Origin: Galbula dea | Taxonomy: Eukaryota > Chordata > Aves > Piciformes > Galbulidae | Reading direction: 5' to 3' | Assembly: GCA_013399015.1 (NCBI GenBank) | Contig: VWZX01006702.1 | Coordinates: forward strand, 1,178,001 to 1,242,000 | DNA length: 64,000 bases | Shown here: positions 1-11,305 of the stretch, piece by piece | How positions within the stretch are numbered: position 1 is the first letter of the stretch | Layout: each line of letters starts with the position of its first letter | The notes under the pieces: generated by a model | Seen by the model: only the letters and a program-made list of their open reading frames with translations | What the model was told of the DNA's origin: nothing | Databases searched by the model: none | Program-made: the position numbers and the translations under genes

Positions 1-3000
1 GCAGAACAGCAAAAGGGCACATCTGTTAGTTTCTCCTAAGCTAGAAAGGGCTGAAAGCCAAGAGAGATGTCTAGGGGCTAATTTGCTGGCCTGTCTACAG
101 CACAGGATTTCTTCTGTCTGAGCCCTTGAGAAAGCCTGGTGTGCTCTGTCTGAAAGCAGAGAAAGCTGTTGAGTGTCACTAGAAGCTTAAGGGTGACAGA
201 GCTCGTGGGACAGCAGAAAGGCTTGTTTCCCTCATGCATGAAAATGTTCAAAGAACTCCAGTCAATCATATCTTACATATTCTGTGCTGTAAAAGCCGAT
301 GTTTGTCCATGGATGAGATGCTAAAACATATTCTACCCTGGCACACAGTGCTGGCTGTGGGGTAAACAGCTGGATGCAAAGTGCTCCTGCCCACTGAGAG
401 GCAGAAATGATCTGCTTCTGAACAGTGTCTGTCATGATGGGCCATCTAGAGATGTCTAGGGGATTGCAGGTAATGGAGGTGCTGAAACTTTGTTAGTGTA
501 GTGATTTAAGTGGGATAATATCTTCCCTTTCCCGGCAAGGTTAACCAGCCAGCGTACCCAGACTGTATCTGGTACTCTGAGGTAAGGAGTATACTAGCGT
601 GTAGTGCTTCCAAGATAATTCTTGGGCCCTGCTGCTGCCCAGCATGGGACAGCCAATAACATCAGTGTTAAGCTCACCCCTCCAATTCAGCCTGACTGCA
701 CCCAAAGTATGTTTGAGGAAAAGTCAAACGTTGGCCCACATTAACTCCTTAATCATGCCCAGGCTTTGTTCAGGAGCGTGCTGGTTGGCACAAACCAAAA
801 GGTGCCACCAAGGACTGCTCTAATGACTGAATGGGGTAGGCGACTGCTCCCATAGCTGGGGATGTTGTCTGACACTGTTTAAATTGCCTGTCCAGGTGTG
901 AAAAGAGCTTTGTCAGACTTGCAAAAAAAAAAAAAAATCTAAGAAAACAACTCTAAGTGTCTCTTTAGATATTTAGGTGTATAAATATGTTAAACCCTGT
1001 CCATATGATGACCAAAGCTAAAGGAAAATTGCAGGAAAACTAAAAACTTCAAATGCCGATTCCATTTTTTTTGCTTAATCCATCCTACACTGCACTGGCT
1101 TGGTGATGTCCTACTAGATGAAAACATCACTGCCTTTTAACCCAGAATAAATGCTGCCATCAGCTCAATGTTTTCCTCTTCTCTTTCAGCTTTTTGTCCA
1201 TTTTGACATACATTCCTACATTAATTTGCCTTATATATCTTTCCTATCATTTCAGCCTCCAAATAAGAGTATTGGTAGTATTTTTCAGGTAAAAAGCTAA
1301 TTACTGCTGCATCATCCTCAGATTGAGTTTCTGCATCTCAGAACAGTCAAGAGGTTTCCAGGACTAGTTTGCAAACAATTACCACACTCTCATTCTCCAT
1401 CTGTCACCACAGCATAGTAAAACTTATGGGCCACCTTTTATTTTTTATATCTGATTAAGAACAAAGCTTCCAGTTTTGCCTTTGTTAGACAACCATACTT
1501 TATATTTTATGAGAGAAAAATTTGGGGCTTTAAGGGACTTTTAGTCTTGAGTCAGTACAGGGTCTAAGATAGTTCTTTCTATTCATCTTTCTGTTCATTC
1601 AACCTTTAGGGAAGGAATATCACAGAGCTCCTCTGCGATATTGTCACTCTGTGGCCTTACTGCACACCAACAACAAAACACTTTTGACTTGAAATGTCAC
1701 TGTTGTACTTGCACAGGTTGGAGTTTTGAGGTGTTGTTGGCCTCATAACATTAATACAGAAGAGGGTGGAAGTTTGCTTCCAGATCAAGACAACCACTTC
1801 TACGCATCTGTCAGTCTGTATAAGTGACCTAACTAGCCTGAGATAACAGGGACTGGTGGATTTGGGACAAGACTCTGACCTCTGTAGCATTGGCTGGAAA
1901 GCTGGCAGATATGGCATGACATCTCAGATGGCCCTAGGTGCCTAGGACTGAGAAACTAAATTGCACTTTTAGTCAGTATGGTCAAGGGAGCCTAAAGAAT
2001 AGTTCATCTCACCTCAAAGAAGTCACTTCATGGCTGATCAGATGAGTCATCCTCTGGGATCCTCCACCTAGAACTCTACTGACTATAGAGACCAAGGGAG
2101 CACAGGCATCATGCACACCACCTTGAACTCAGTCACACCTACAGAGCCTTGTTACCGGTCCTAATCTAGTCAGATGGAGCTGCATAATGTGTAAAAGAGC
2201 TGCGTCAACTAGCAGCATGACTTCTGCCTTATAATTGCAACTGATGGTTACACAGAAAAAAGCTTGACAAAATCCACACCATTTACTTTTTTGTTTGAAT
2301 CACCAAAACTAACTTGTCTGACTCCCCTTTCTCTTTCTGACCTCAGCCTGCATCATCTTTGCACTTTGTGTCTGTGGGTGTTCAGAGCTGGAACTGAAAG
2401 CATCCTGGAGGCAGTAAAAAAAATCACACTGTTACTATGTAACCCCTATGCAATTTCCAGTTTCTTCCCAAGCGTGAGAGTACAGTCTGTTTGCAGAAAC
2501 ACATGGTCCTATATTTAATTTTTAAACATCTTGTTATTTGTGAAACTACTATTTGGAAAACAAAAATCAGTTATCTGCCCTTTCCTGGAGACAGAACTAT
2601 TCCAGAATAAATGGAACAGGATTAAACTAAATACAAAGCCTTAATCACTTGTGAATGTTGCACATCAGTAACAGGCTTTCTTAATGAGGACTTGTGCTCT
2701 CCAATAAGCAGATGCCTGCATATCACAGAAGACAATCAAGCCCAAAGTCTAGGAAAACTGTCTCCAGCCAAGACCACGGGAATTTTATAATTAAGAACAA
2801 GTTGTGAATGCATGTCAGTAGTCTCAATCTGGAAGACTATTTCTGTGTGGTCAGTGTAAAACAGTTTTATGAAAGTGAAGAAATTGCAGAATGGGCATCT
2901 ATTATTTATTCTTTCAGAAGGATGAGCAATGCATTGTTAAAATGTTAGTTACTCTTTAAAAGTTCTGCCACTTTATGTCAGATTAATACAATTTATCGTT

Positions 3001-6000
3001 TCAAGCAGAGTCTCATGTGCTGAGACTGCTACAACAACATTGCTACTCCCCTTTCACAAGTCATTTGCTTTCTTCATTTCATTTCTGTCCTTCCTTACAA
3101 GAATACTGCAGAAACTCTGAGGCAAACTTCTTTTTTCCAAGAGCTGGAGGATGGAGTTTAGTTGTTAGCATTTGTAAAACAGGAGAAGAGCACTGACCAA
3201 AGCCAGGAAACTCAGAATTTATGTGCAGAGCAAGCCTTCAATGAAAGTCCCCCTTGCTCCACCTATTCCTCATTCCAAGCACCTCATTTGACTGATCGTC
3301 CTCTAATCACCAGCACTGCAAACCAGAAGTTGTGTGTCTTGCTTTAGTAACACCACATGAAGAGGAAGAAATGCCAAAAGTTGGAAGTGCAACATCAGCT
3401 CAGTCTGTGAATCAGGAGGACTGGTTTGCCACTTACATAGCACTCATCCTCTGTCTTTTTCTATGCCTTTTTTGTGTGTCTGATACTAACTCTACTTGGT
3501 AATGTCTTGTCCTGAACTTTTAGTGTCCTAGCTGCACTGCTCCAAAGGAACCTTCACTGGCTTCAAATTAGGTTCTGGGAACTGTCCCTGATAAACCCAC
3601 AAGCTGAATTTGGAAGTCTAAAAACCCAATAACTCTCCTAACTTTTAAATTACACTTTTGGACTGTTCTACTGTCGAGTCACGTATTTCACATAAGCTAT
3701 CAAATTAACAAATTGGATTAGGAGCTAACTTCCCTGCCACTTTCCCTCCAGACTTCTGGCCGTTGTCAAAACATACTTCCAGCAGGCCTGGCTTTTCTTT
3801 CTCTGAAGGACAGCATACCAGAGGGACCACTAGTCTCCTAGCAATGAAGCAAGCTTTCCTGATCCATTTTCAATGTTCTGATGACTTTCCCTGGTTTCTT
3901 GGTGTGCTTTTTGTTTATACACCCGAATTGATAAATTTTGTTATTTTTTTTGTCTTTATCTTCAGCTAGATACCTTATAAACATTTCTCAGAATAGTTAC
4001 CAACTATCTGAAAGGTAAAATAACTGTTGAGCAACATTTTGGAGCCATCTGCTGCCCATGCGTCTTGAGAAGTCAATCATCTCCCTGTTGCTCTGTACTG
4101 TATGGCTGCTATTAATATAGTCGCAATATTGCCTTAATGGAGGTAAGGAAAACGTAATCTTTAATGACTTTTGCAGACTCCTGTTCACCTGGAGCAATAG
4201 ATTCAATGAGTACACAACTCAATTACCTTATAAAAAGTTAGACAGCAGTATGTTGTACTGTGTTTACTAAGAAAAAACAATGTTTAAGCATCAAGCATCA
4301 TTTAGAACATGAATTATTTTAAAAATTTGCTTGGTAATAACAAGAATTCTACTTTCCTTCCACCTGACACTCCTTTAAAACCATGAATTATGATTTTTCA
4401 TTTCAGTCCCTTCTTTTTCAGATCTGAATTAGTCTTTCTCCATGTTACTCTGTGCCCACCCAAAATCCCAGCTAGGTTCCTACACACTGCATGGAGTGGT
4501 GTTTCAGCTGAGTCCTTGAGGACCACAATCTGAGACAAGCAAGCTACTCTTCCAGGAGCCAGCCGGTGGGAAGGGAAGCACATGAAAAGGAAAGCCTTGT
4601 GATTAAGATTCTGAAGATCTGGCTCAACTCCAGGCTAGACTTTGAATGTGACATTAAGAAAGACACTTCACTTACCTTAGGAATATCCTCAGCTGATATA
4701 AACTGCTGTAAACTCATAGCACCAGTGGTGCTATGTCAGCTTTGCAGCAGCTGCTGAGCTACTTTTTTTCCCCTCTGACTTCCCTTACATAGTGATGGCT
4801 TGTTTGCATTTACTAGGGCACTGATTGCTTTCATTGTCCCTAGATACATTTTTCCTATGAAGACTGTAACCTGCTTAAGGGAAGGAATTCTTACTCTCTG
4901 TTTGTACAAGACATAATACAACACAGACCTGATTTTGCCTGGGGCCTTTAAGCTTTGTAACACTGGTTATTCTTCAATAATAATTAAACACTTTAAGCTT
5001 TTCAGAAATGTGTGGTAACCCCTTTAGTTTGTTTTATTTAGTGGGCTGTACGAAAATAAGTCTAGAGTCTCCTCTTCCTCTGCCCAGAAACCTGGAGAAC
5101 AGCAGAGTGCAGGATTTATGGTAGATGCAGCGGTTTTGAGATGACCACATTTTTGTCTGCCACTGTGTATTGGCACAATGTACCCCACCTAAGAGCATTA
5201 AATCATCTCAGGAGTAATGTACAGGACACCCAATACAGCACACTTCAATACAGACAGTTTCAAAACTCACTTTAGCAATGGGAGAACCAAGCCACAGTTA
5301 AATTACTTACCCAAAGTCACGTGCTGGTTGTCTGTCTAGTAGAGGATGTACACACCACTCTTCATCAAGTCAGAGGTTTTTGTGTTCTGCAGTAGGAACC
5401 AATAACATTTCCATAGCTTAGACACAAGCTATTCAGTATCCCTACTCCCTGGAGTAAATAAACTACCCGTATTTTGGGAGCACTCGTTCCCTACAAGCCT
5501 TATGCTACTGTGCACAGGTGTTGACACTTCACTACAGGATCTGCAACCTCACCTAAAATCAGGGTTAACCCCCCACACCTGATGAGTGACTCAATGCAAA
5601 GCCTTTGGGTTCCACCTAGTGGTTCCAAACTCACCAGCAGCTGTGCCTCTCAAATGGGCTGCTTTCACCTCATCCCTCCTAACACAACACAACGTTTACT
5701 ATGTCATTCATCACCACATATTTGGTCCCTAACTTAATCTTTGACCACTCTGTGATCCCTTGACTTCCTGAGTCACTGACACCCTCAAGTATTTTGTCTG
5801 ACAGCCACTGCTTTAGCTTTATTCCTTCTAATGGGCCAGGAGGCATCCAGTGAGGAGAAAAGCTCCAGCCTTGTACCACGGATGTAAGAGGTGCTGGTCC
5901 TGGAGCTGGAAAAGTAGACTAGGAAAACCCAAGTGACGAATTCTTGTGCTTTGCACTGACAGCATAAGATTTGGTGGGTCTGATATTAAGCAGAGCAAAC

Positions 6001-9000
6001 TGCCCTACCACTCCCGAAGGTGTTTTCTTCATTTAGTTTCCATCCTCTCTGTCTGGAAATTTGATAGATTTTTTTTTTTTTAACAATCAAAACATTTGAT
6101 TTGGGTTGGAGTTTAGCTTATTTTTAATTAGCTTCATTTTTCCTTCTCTTTAAATTTTTATCATTTTCCTCTATGGTGGCTTACTCCACAGGGTCTAAAT
6201 CATAGCAATCTTTCATCTAGACCAAAAAGCTGCAAGCAACTCCTGCATCCCACTATCTCACAGCGAGGGGGGATTACTAAAGAGAGACTGAGGTGCTCAA
6301 GAGACTTGCCATGCTACTGTTAACTATTCTGAATTCAGGCTTATGCTAATAATTGGTAAATTATGCTAAATTGTTAAATCTAGTGCCAGTCTTGAATGGT
6401 CTGCAAAAGAAGATTCTAATCTGGGACTTCCTGCTAGTACCACAAGGGGGATAGCTGAAAACTATGACAAAATTTGTTTTGGTGGTTGCTGACTTGCTAA
6501 CCTTTCCAAAAAGTGTATGCTCTGCATGACAATAGCCTTACTTTGTGGAAAGTTGATGCTGCTGAAAAGATGACCCTCTTCTACTAGAAAAACCCCTGAA
6601 ACCCAAAGAACAGGAATGACTGCCACAGCATCTGGTCAGCCTTGTACTTTGAAGGCATATGGTTAAAATTTCCTTTTTTGGTGGATTTTTCATTAAGACT
6701 ATTTTGCATGTGATACAACCTCCTTTTTTTCTTGCTGAGGAAGCAATGAATAGCCATGGAGAACATAATGGCTTCTAGCTCTAGAAGCCTAGCACGTGCA
6801 CAGTGGCAGGGCTCTGTCAGGCACAGATCTCAGAATCACAGAGTATCCCAAGTTGGAAGGGACCCACAAGGATCATCGAGTCCAACTCCTTTTAGGCACA
6901 GGACAACCCCAAAGTCACGCTATGTACCCAAGAGCATTAAGAGCAGACGTCTCAAGGCATGGCAGAGAGGGAGTAGGAAGCTTTCTAATGAATAAACGGG
7001 AGCAGATTTGATGGAAGTACTGATGGTCCAAAATCCAGCCCGAGGGCTGCCTTCAGGATAGGTTTGATCTTCACAACAGAAGAATCTCCCTGACTGGTGC
7101 AATGGTGATCCACCAGTCCCAACATTATCGTGTATTTCCATTGGTGACTGTTGGGACTAACATAACATAAACACTGCAGTGACTAAGGATACCACCCCTC
7201 TGTGTTGTTCTCAGGCATCTTAGCCAGATGTGTCCTGAGCTAAAGAAGCTGCAGCCACATGAATAGACACCACTGCACACCACTTGCCAGTAGCCAGGCA
7301 CAGGCGCTGCTGCAATGCAGCTGCAGCCTAGTGCAGGTGGGGGTGAGGGATGAGACTCTGCTTAAACACAGTTTCTAAGAGATTTAGGGCAGCTCCCACT
7401 GAAAACCTGCCAGCTTTGGGTCAGAAGGCTCTGTTCAAGGCCAGGCAGCTGCTTATCTGTCTTGGCCAAGAGTCCAGGCAGCCTAGTTTCCCAGGATGAG
7501 GAGCAAACGTCACCAGGACCCTGATGGTCATTTTTAACTATGCAGTCATGGCTGCAGGAAGAGTACTGCATAACAGAGAGTGTGGTTAGAGCTCCTAGTC
7601 CAGTGAACATGCTAAGATACTCTTATACCACTTACTAATGGCTACACGGAGAGAAATCAGTTTTGTTTGAGAGAGGTTGAGCTGAAGGATCTGCAAAGGA
7701 CAACAGTAGACAAGTTGCCATTGCTATGTTATACAGCTGGATGCTGAATGGAGAGCAAAGTAAGTATATAATGGCTTAAGGTAAGAAAGGTTATACAGTC
7801 CCTTTTAATGGAGCAATAAGAGCAGTTAACCTTGTAGAGCTTGTACAATAGATTTCTGGAGATTTTTTAACATCAAGTGTTTTTCAAAGGCAATAGCACA
7901 ATAGGGTACATTTTCCAAGACACCTAAAGGTTTGGTCCTTGACATCACCATGCCTTATAGTGATATAATAACTGCAGTGCAATGTTCCTATGTTACTATA
8001 TTTCCACAGAAAAAGATTTACAAGTCTACTGCAAAGGAACTACCCATTGGATTTGGTTTACTCAGCCACTTTTTCAGTGGTTTCTAACTTTAAGCAAATA
8101 GCTTAATACTTAAGGCTGGAATCATTCACTGGTCTGTGAAAATAATATTGATTTGGGACTCCTCAATACTGTGCTCCCTTCTGCCTCCCCCATTTGTGGT
8201 GTTTTGCATAAAACGGTTCTGTTTGAAGTTGGTAAGGAAGCAAAGTATTTGGGGCATTTGTATTTGCAAAACATTATACCAACAAACCAAAAATCCAGTG
8301 ATGTTTTTGTTTGCTTTCACTCAGGACTGAGTCAAACCCCTTCTGAAGTGTCTTTAAGTGTAGAATAAAACATACTTGCCGAGATTGTATTTGCTGTTTC
8401 TGCTTGCAGTGCTTCACTTTACTTTCTTCCTCCATGCTGTTAATACTGTTCCAAAGTATCCAGTAAAGCTCCTCTCCCTGCATAGTTCAGATTTCTGAGT
8501 GGATTGATGCACAAATGCATATTTTCACTGGAACTGGCTGAAAAACAGAAGACAAATAAATATAAGCAAACAAATGAAAGGTTTGTCTGTGTCATGATTA
8601 TTTTCTCTCTTTAGAGTTGGCAATACATTGCTGACTCACTGCTTATCAGCCTTGAAACTACAATGAGTATGGATCTGGGTTTCACCACCCTCAGCAACCT
8701 GCTGACAACCTAAGAATGCACATGTGTGCTTAGAACACAAACCAGCCTAGAATTATCAGTTTACTTTCCTAAAGCTAGAACTGAAGCAGCAAACTCCTCC
8801 TTCTACCTTTCCTTTTCTATTGCTTTTTTAAAACACTTCATTTGTACAAGTATCATAGCAAGAGGACAAATATGGAGAAATACACCAAATGATCCTTTTA
8901 TATCCTTTCCTTCAACCAAAAAAAAAAAAAAAAAAGAGCAAAACCACAGACTGTACCACCTTGGTCCTGTTCCTTAAGGTGGTTCTCTTTCTATGACCTG

Positions 9001-9690
9001 AACAGTGATTGTGACTGCGACTGTGTGGTTTCACATGCCTTTCAAATCAGGCATTAGCACCAGGCAACAGAGGCTTGCATTCACTTTATTTTCGAGGTTA
9101 ACTTCCTCATCCAGAGGGAACAGTTGATACTTACTGTTCCTTAAGCTTGCATTGCCAAATGGTCTGAGTATGAAAGCTCAGATGGATTCAGTCCCCAGCT
9201 TTCTCCCGATCTTTCTGACTGAGCGTTTGCTGTCCTTCTCCCCAGTCCCACAGACCCTCCCAAGTCCTACTTCAGCATTGACAGGAACCAGTCACCTCTC
9301 TGCTTCACACCCCCTACCAGAACACCCCCTACCAGGACACCCACTGATGCAACCAGCATTGATCAACAGCTGACTGCCAATCTGGAAGAAAGAAAAGTAA
9401 TGGCACTGCTACATAAATACTAGAATTATTTGGGTGTTCTAAGCTTTTCTCCTACATTATAGGCTTAATGTTCTCTACTACATTTGTGTTGGTGCTATGT
9501 ACAGGTAGAGAGGGCAGAAGTTAGCAGGGAGGTGAAGAATCTCCAGCATATGCTGGTGCTCTGCTCTACATACACGCTCTGAGAGGGACTAGCTGGGATC
9601 CATACTTGACATACAGCAACCAATAACAATACTATATATGGAATTTTATCCAGGTGGCAGCTCATTGCCAAATCCAAACACCAGAAACAG
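1..9690. other. Intergenic region without a supportable gene
   Basis: I read both strands and found only short, unconserved open frames (under 90 codons) with no recognisable domain and no splice-bounded peptide I can assign. It holds poly-A runs at about 923-937 and 8918-8935 and one CR1 fragment near 6.83-6.96 kb, annotated separately. In human, GTSE1 and TRMU lie on this side of TTC38, but I see no exon of either here. Confidence 0.6.
6832..6960 (-). mobile_element. CR1 LINE 3' fragment
   Basis: The segment begins with the reverse complement of the CR1 3' end (GAATCACAGAGTATCCCAAG, then a TTGGAAGGGACCC block and a 'TCGAGTCCAACTCC' block), so the element lies on the minus strand. It is a short, 5'-truncated, non-coding copy. 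The inner boundary is approximate. Confidence 0.85.
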
Positions 9691-9694
9691 CAAA
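9495..9694. other. Unannotated spacer before CR1
   Basis: This short stretch contains a minus-strand open frame (9495-9701) with no recognisable similarity. It runs into the CR1 end and I regard it as non-coding. Confidence 0.4.
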
Positions 9695-10730
9695 GAATCA
9701 TAGTATTGTTTTGGCTGGAAGAGACCTATGTGTCCTTTAGATGAACTTAGCTCATCATAATCTCATTGTAACACTAAAAATCACACCCACAGGTCAAAAA
9801 CACCTTTCCCTAGGTGAAGACCCTTCCCTGTACATGTGTAATAGTAGAACTATTGAGTTAGTAGTATTATAATTGCATGTAAATTACTAATCAATCATTG
9901 TAAAGAGGATGGATTTAGAAAATTACTAATTTTGCAAGTTTTGTGTATAAATATAGCGCAAATTGATCCATGGGTATGCTTGATTTGTGGGATACCACTG
10001 AGCACCCAGTCTTGTGCAACCCTGAAATAAATAAGCAATGACTCCTCTGAGTGTGTGATTATTGACTTATTGCATGCCAGGCAACAAATACATTTTTTTC
10101 AGACAACAACACTGCCAGGTCACCACTAAACCATGTTCTTAAGCGCCATATCCACACAGCTTTTAAATACTTCTAGGGACAGTGACTCCACCACTTCCCT
10201 GGGCAGTCTGTCCCAGTGCTTCACAACCCTCTCAAGTGAACAAATTTTTTTCTAATGTCCAACCTAACCCTCCCCTGGTGCAACTTGAGGCCATTTCTTC
10301 TCATCCTGTCACTTGCTACTTGGGAAAACAGACCAACTCCCACCCTGGTGCAACCTCCTTTCAGGCACTTGTAGAGAGTGGTACAATCTCCCCTGGCCCT
10401 CCTCTTCTGCAAGCTAAAGACCCCAGAGTTCCCTTAGCTGCTCCTCATAACACTTGTGCTCTCGACCCTTCACCAACTTCACTGTCATTCTTTGGACAAG
10501 CTCCAGCACCTCAGTGTCCTTCTCATAATGAGGGGCCCAAAGTTAAACATAGTATTCAAGGTGTGACCTCACCAGTGCTGAGTACGGAAGGACAATCACT
10601 TCCCCAGTCCTGCTGGCCACTCTACTGATGATCCAAGCCAGGGTGCTGTTGGCCTTCTTGGCCACCCGGGCACACTGCTGCCTCACGTTCAGCTGGATGT
10701 CAACCAGCCCCCCCTTTTCCATCGGAAACT
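9695..10730 (-). mobile_element. CR1 LINE, antisense, interrupted by an LTR
   Basis: The 3' end begins at GAATCATAGTATTG and the body continues through familiar CR1 blocks: 'CACTGCCAGGTCACCACTAA', 'CTCCACCACTTCCCTGGGCA', 'CTCCTTTCAGGCACTTGTAG', 'CCAGCACCTCAGTGTCCTTC', 'TTGGCCTTCTTGGCCACCCG'. The copy is split by about 320 bp of LTR sequence (about 9755-10074). A 148-codon plus-strand open frame at 10182-10628 is antisense CR1, not a gene. The inner, older end is about 290 bp from the start codon of the PARP12-like gene, just upstream of a G-tract at about 10,731. Confidence 0.88.
9755..10074 (+). mobile_element. Solo LTR (family B) nested in CR1
   Basis: This insert breaks the CR1 sequence and has the organisation of a retroviral LTR: a TATA-like GTATAAATATA at about 9,946, a polyadenylation signal AATAAATAA at about 10,026, and a terminal GTGTGTGATTATTGACTTATTGCA-type block ending in CA. 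The same blocks in the same order occur at 20,140-20,450 (ACTAAA..CACACC, CTAGG.GAAGA, TGAGTTAG, GTATAAA, AATAAA, GTGTGT..ATT..TTTGCA), so the two are copies of one family. No internal coding region is present. The 5' boundary is uncertain by about 20 bp. Confidence 0.6.
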
Positions 10731-10934
10731 GGGGGGGGGGGGAAGAAGAAAATTCCACCCCTTCTTCAATCCCTTCTCTCGTTGTTTGTCTCCTGAGTGG
10801 TTTTTCAGCCGAGGAAGACCCAGAATTCCCTCTGCCCTTTACTTTGCCACTTTCCCGCCCTCGCCCCTTGCCCTCGCGCTCCCTCAGGCGTTCCCTCAGC
10901 CACTCCCTCAGCTACCAGCGCCGCTCTCGCCTTC

Positions 10935-10948
10935 AGTTTCGATTCCTC
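10935..10948 (+). promoter_or_regulatory. ISRE-like element
   Basis: The sequence AGTTTCGATTCCTC matches the interferon-stimulated response element consensus AGTTTCNNTTTCNY at all constrained positions but one (TTCC instead of TTTC). It lies 68 bp upstream of the initiator ATG of the PARP12-like gene, inside the CpG-rich promoter. Mammalian PARP12 and ZC3HAV1 are interferon-stimulated, so the site fits the gene. Function is inferred from sequence only. Confidence 0.5.
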
Positions 10949-11015
10949 TGGAGCTTGCCCTGACGGTTGAGCTCCGCCCCTTTCCGCTCAGTCCCGTCCA
11001 GACGGAGGAGAAAAG

Positions 11016-11305
11016 ATGAGCGACCCGGCGGTGTGCGGCTTCATCACCAAGACCCTCTGCGCCCATGGCGGGCATTTGGGGTTGCCGGAGCTCCAGCAGT
11101 ACATCGGTCTGTCGGCGCAACAGCTGGAGCAGACGCTGCTGGCGGCGGGTCCCCAGCACTTCCTAGTGCTGCGGGACAGCGGCGGCGGTGCCCGGGTCCT
11201 GGCCGTGTCCGACGTGCGAATGTGCGTCCGCAGGGAGTGCAGAGGCTGCGAGAGGCTGCACCTCTGCAAACAACACCTCATGGGCAGGTGCAACTTCGGG
11301 TCCAG
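11016..11305 (+). CDS. PARP12: PARP12-like exon 1: N-terminal finger domain start
   Basis: This exon encodes residues 1-96 plus two bases of R97, ending at CCAG/GTGAGC. It starts with a winged-helix-like segment (HGGHLGLPELQQYIGLS) seen at the N-terminus of ZAP and PARP12. It then enters the cysteine-rich block with C70, C75, C78, H82, C84 and C92; the last ligands, C99 and H103, are in exon 2. The finger that spans the intron supports the splice join. Confidence 0.9.

Noticed and set aside
10182..10628. 148-codon plus-strand open frame
   Set aside because: It lies wholly within an antisense CR1 element; the sequence matches CR1 blocks and not a host gene.
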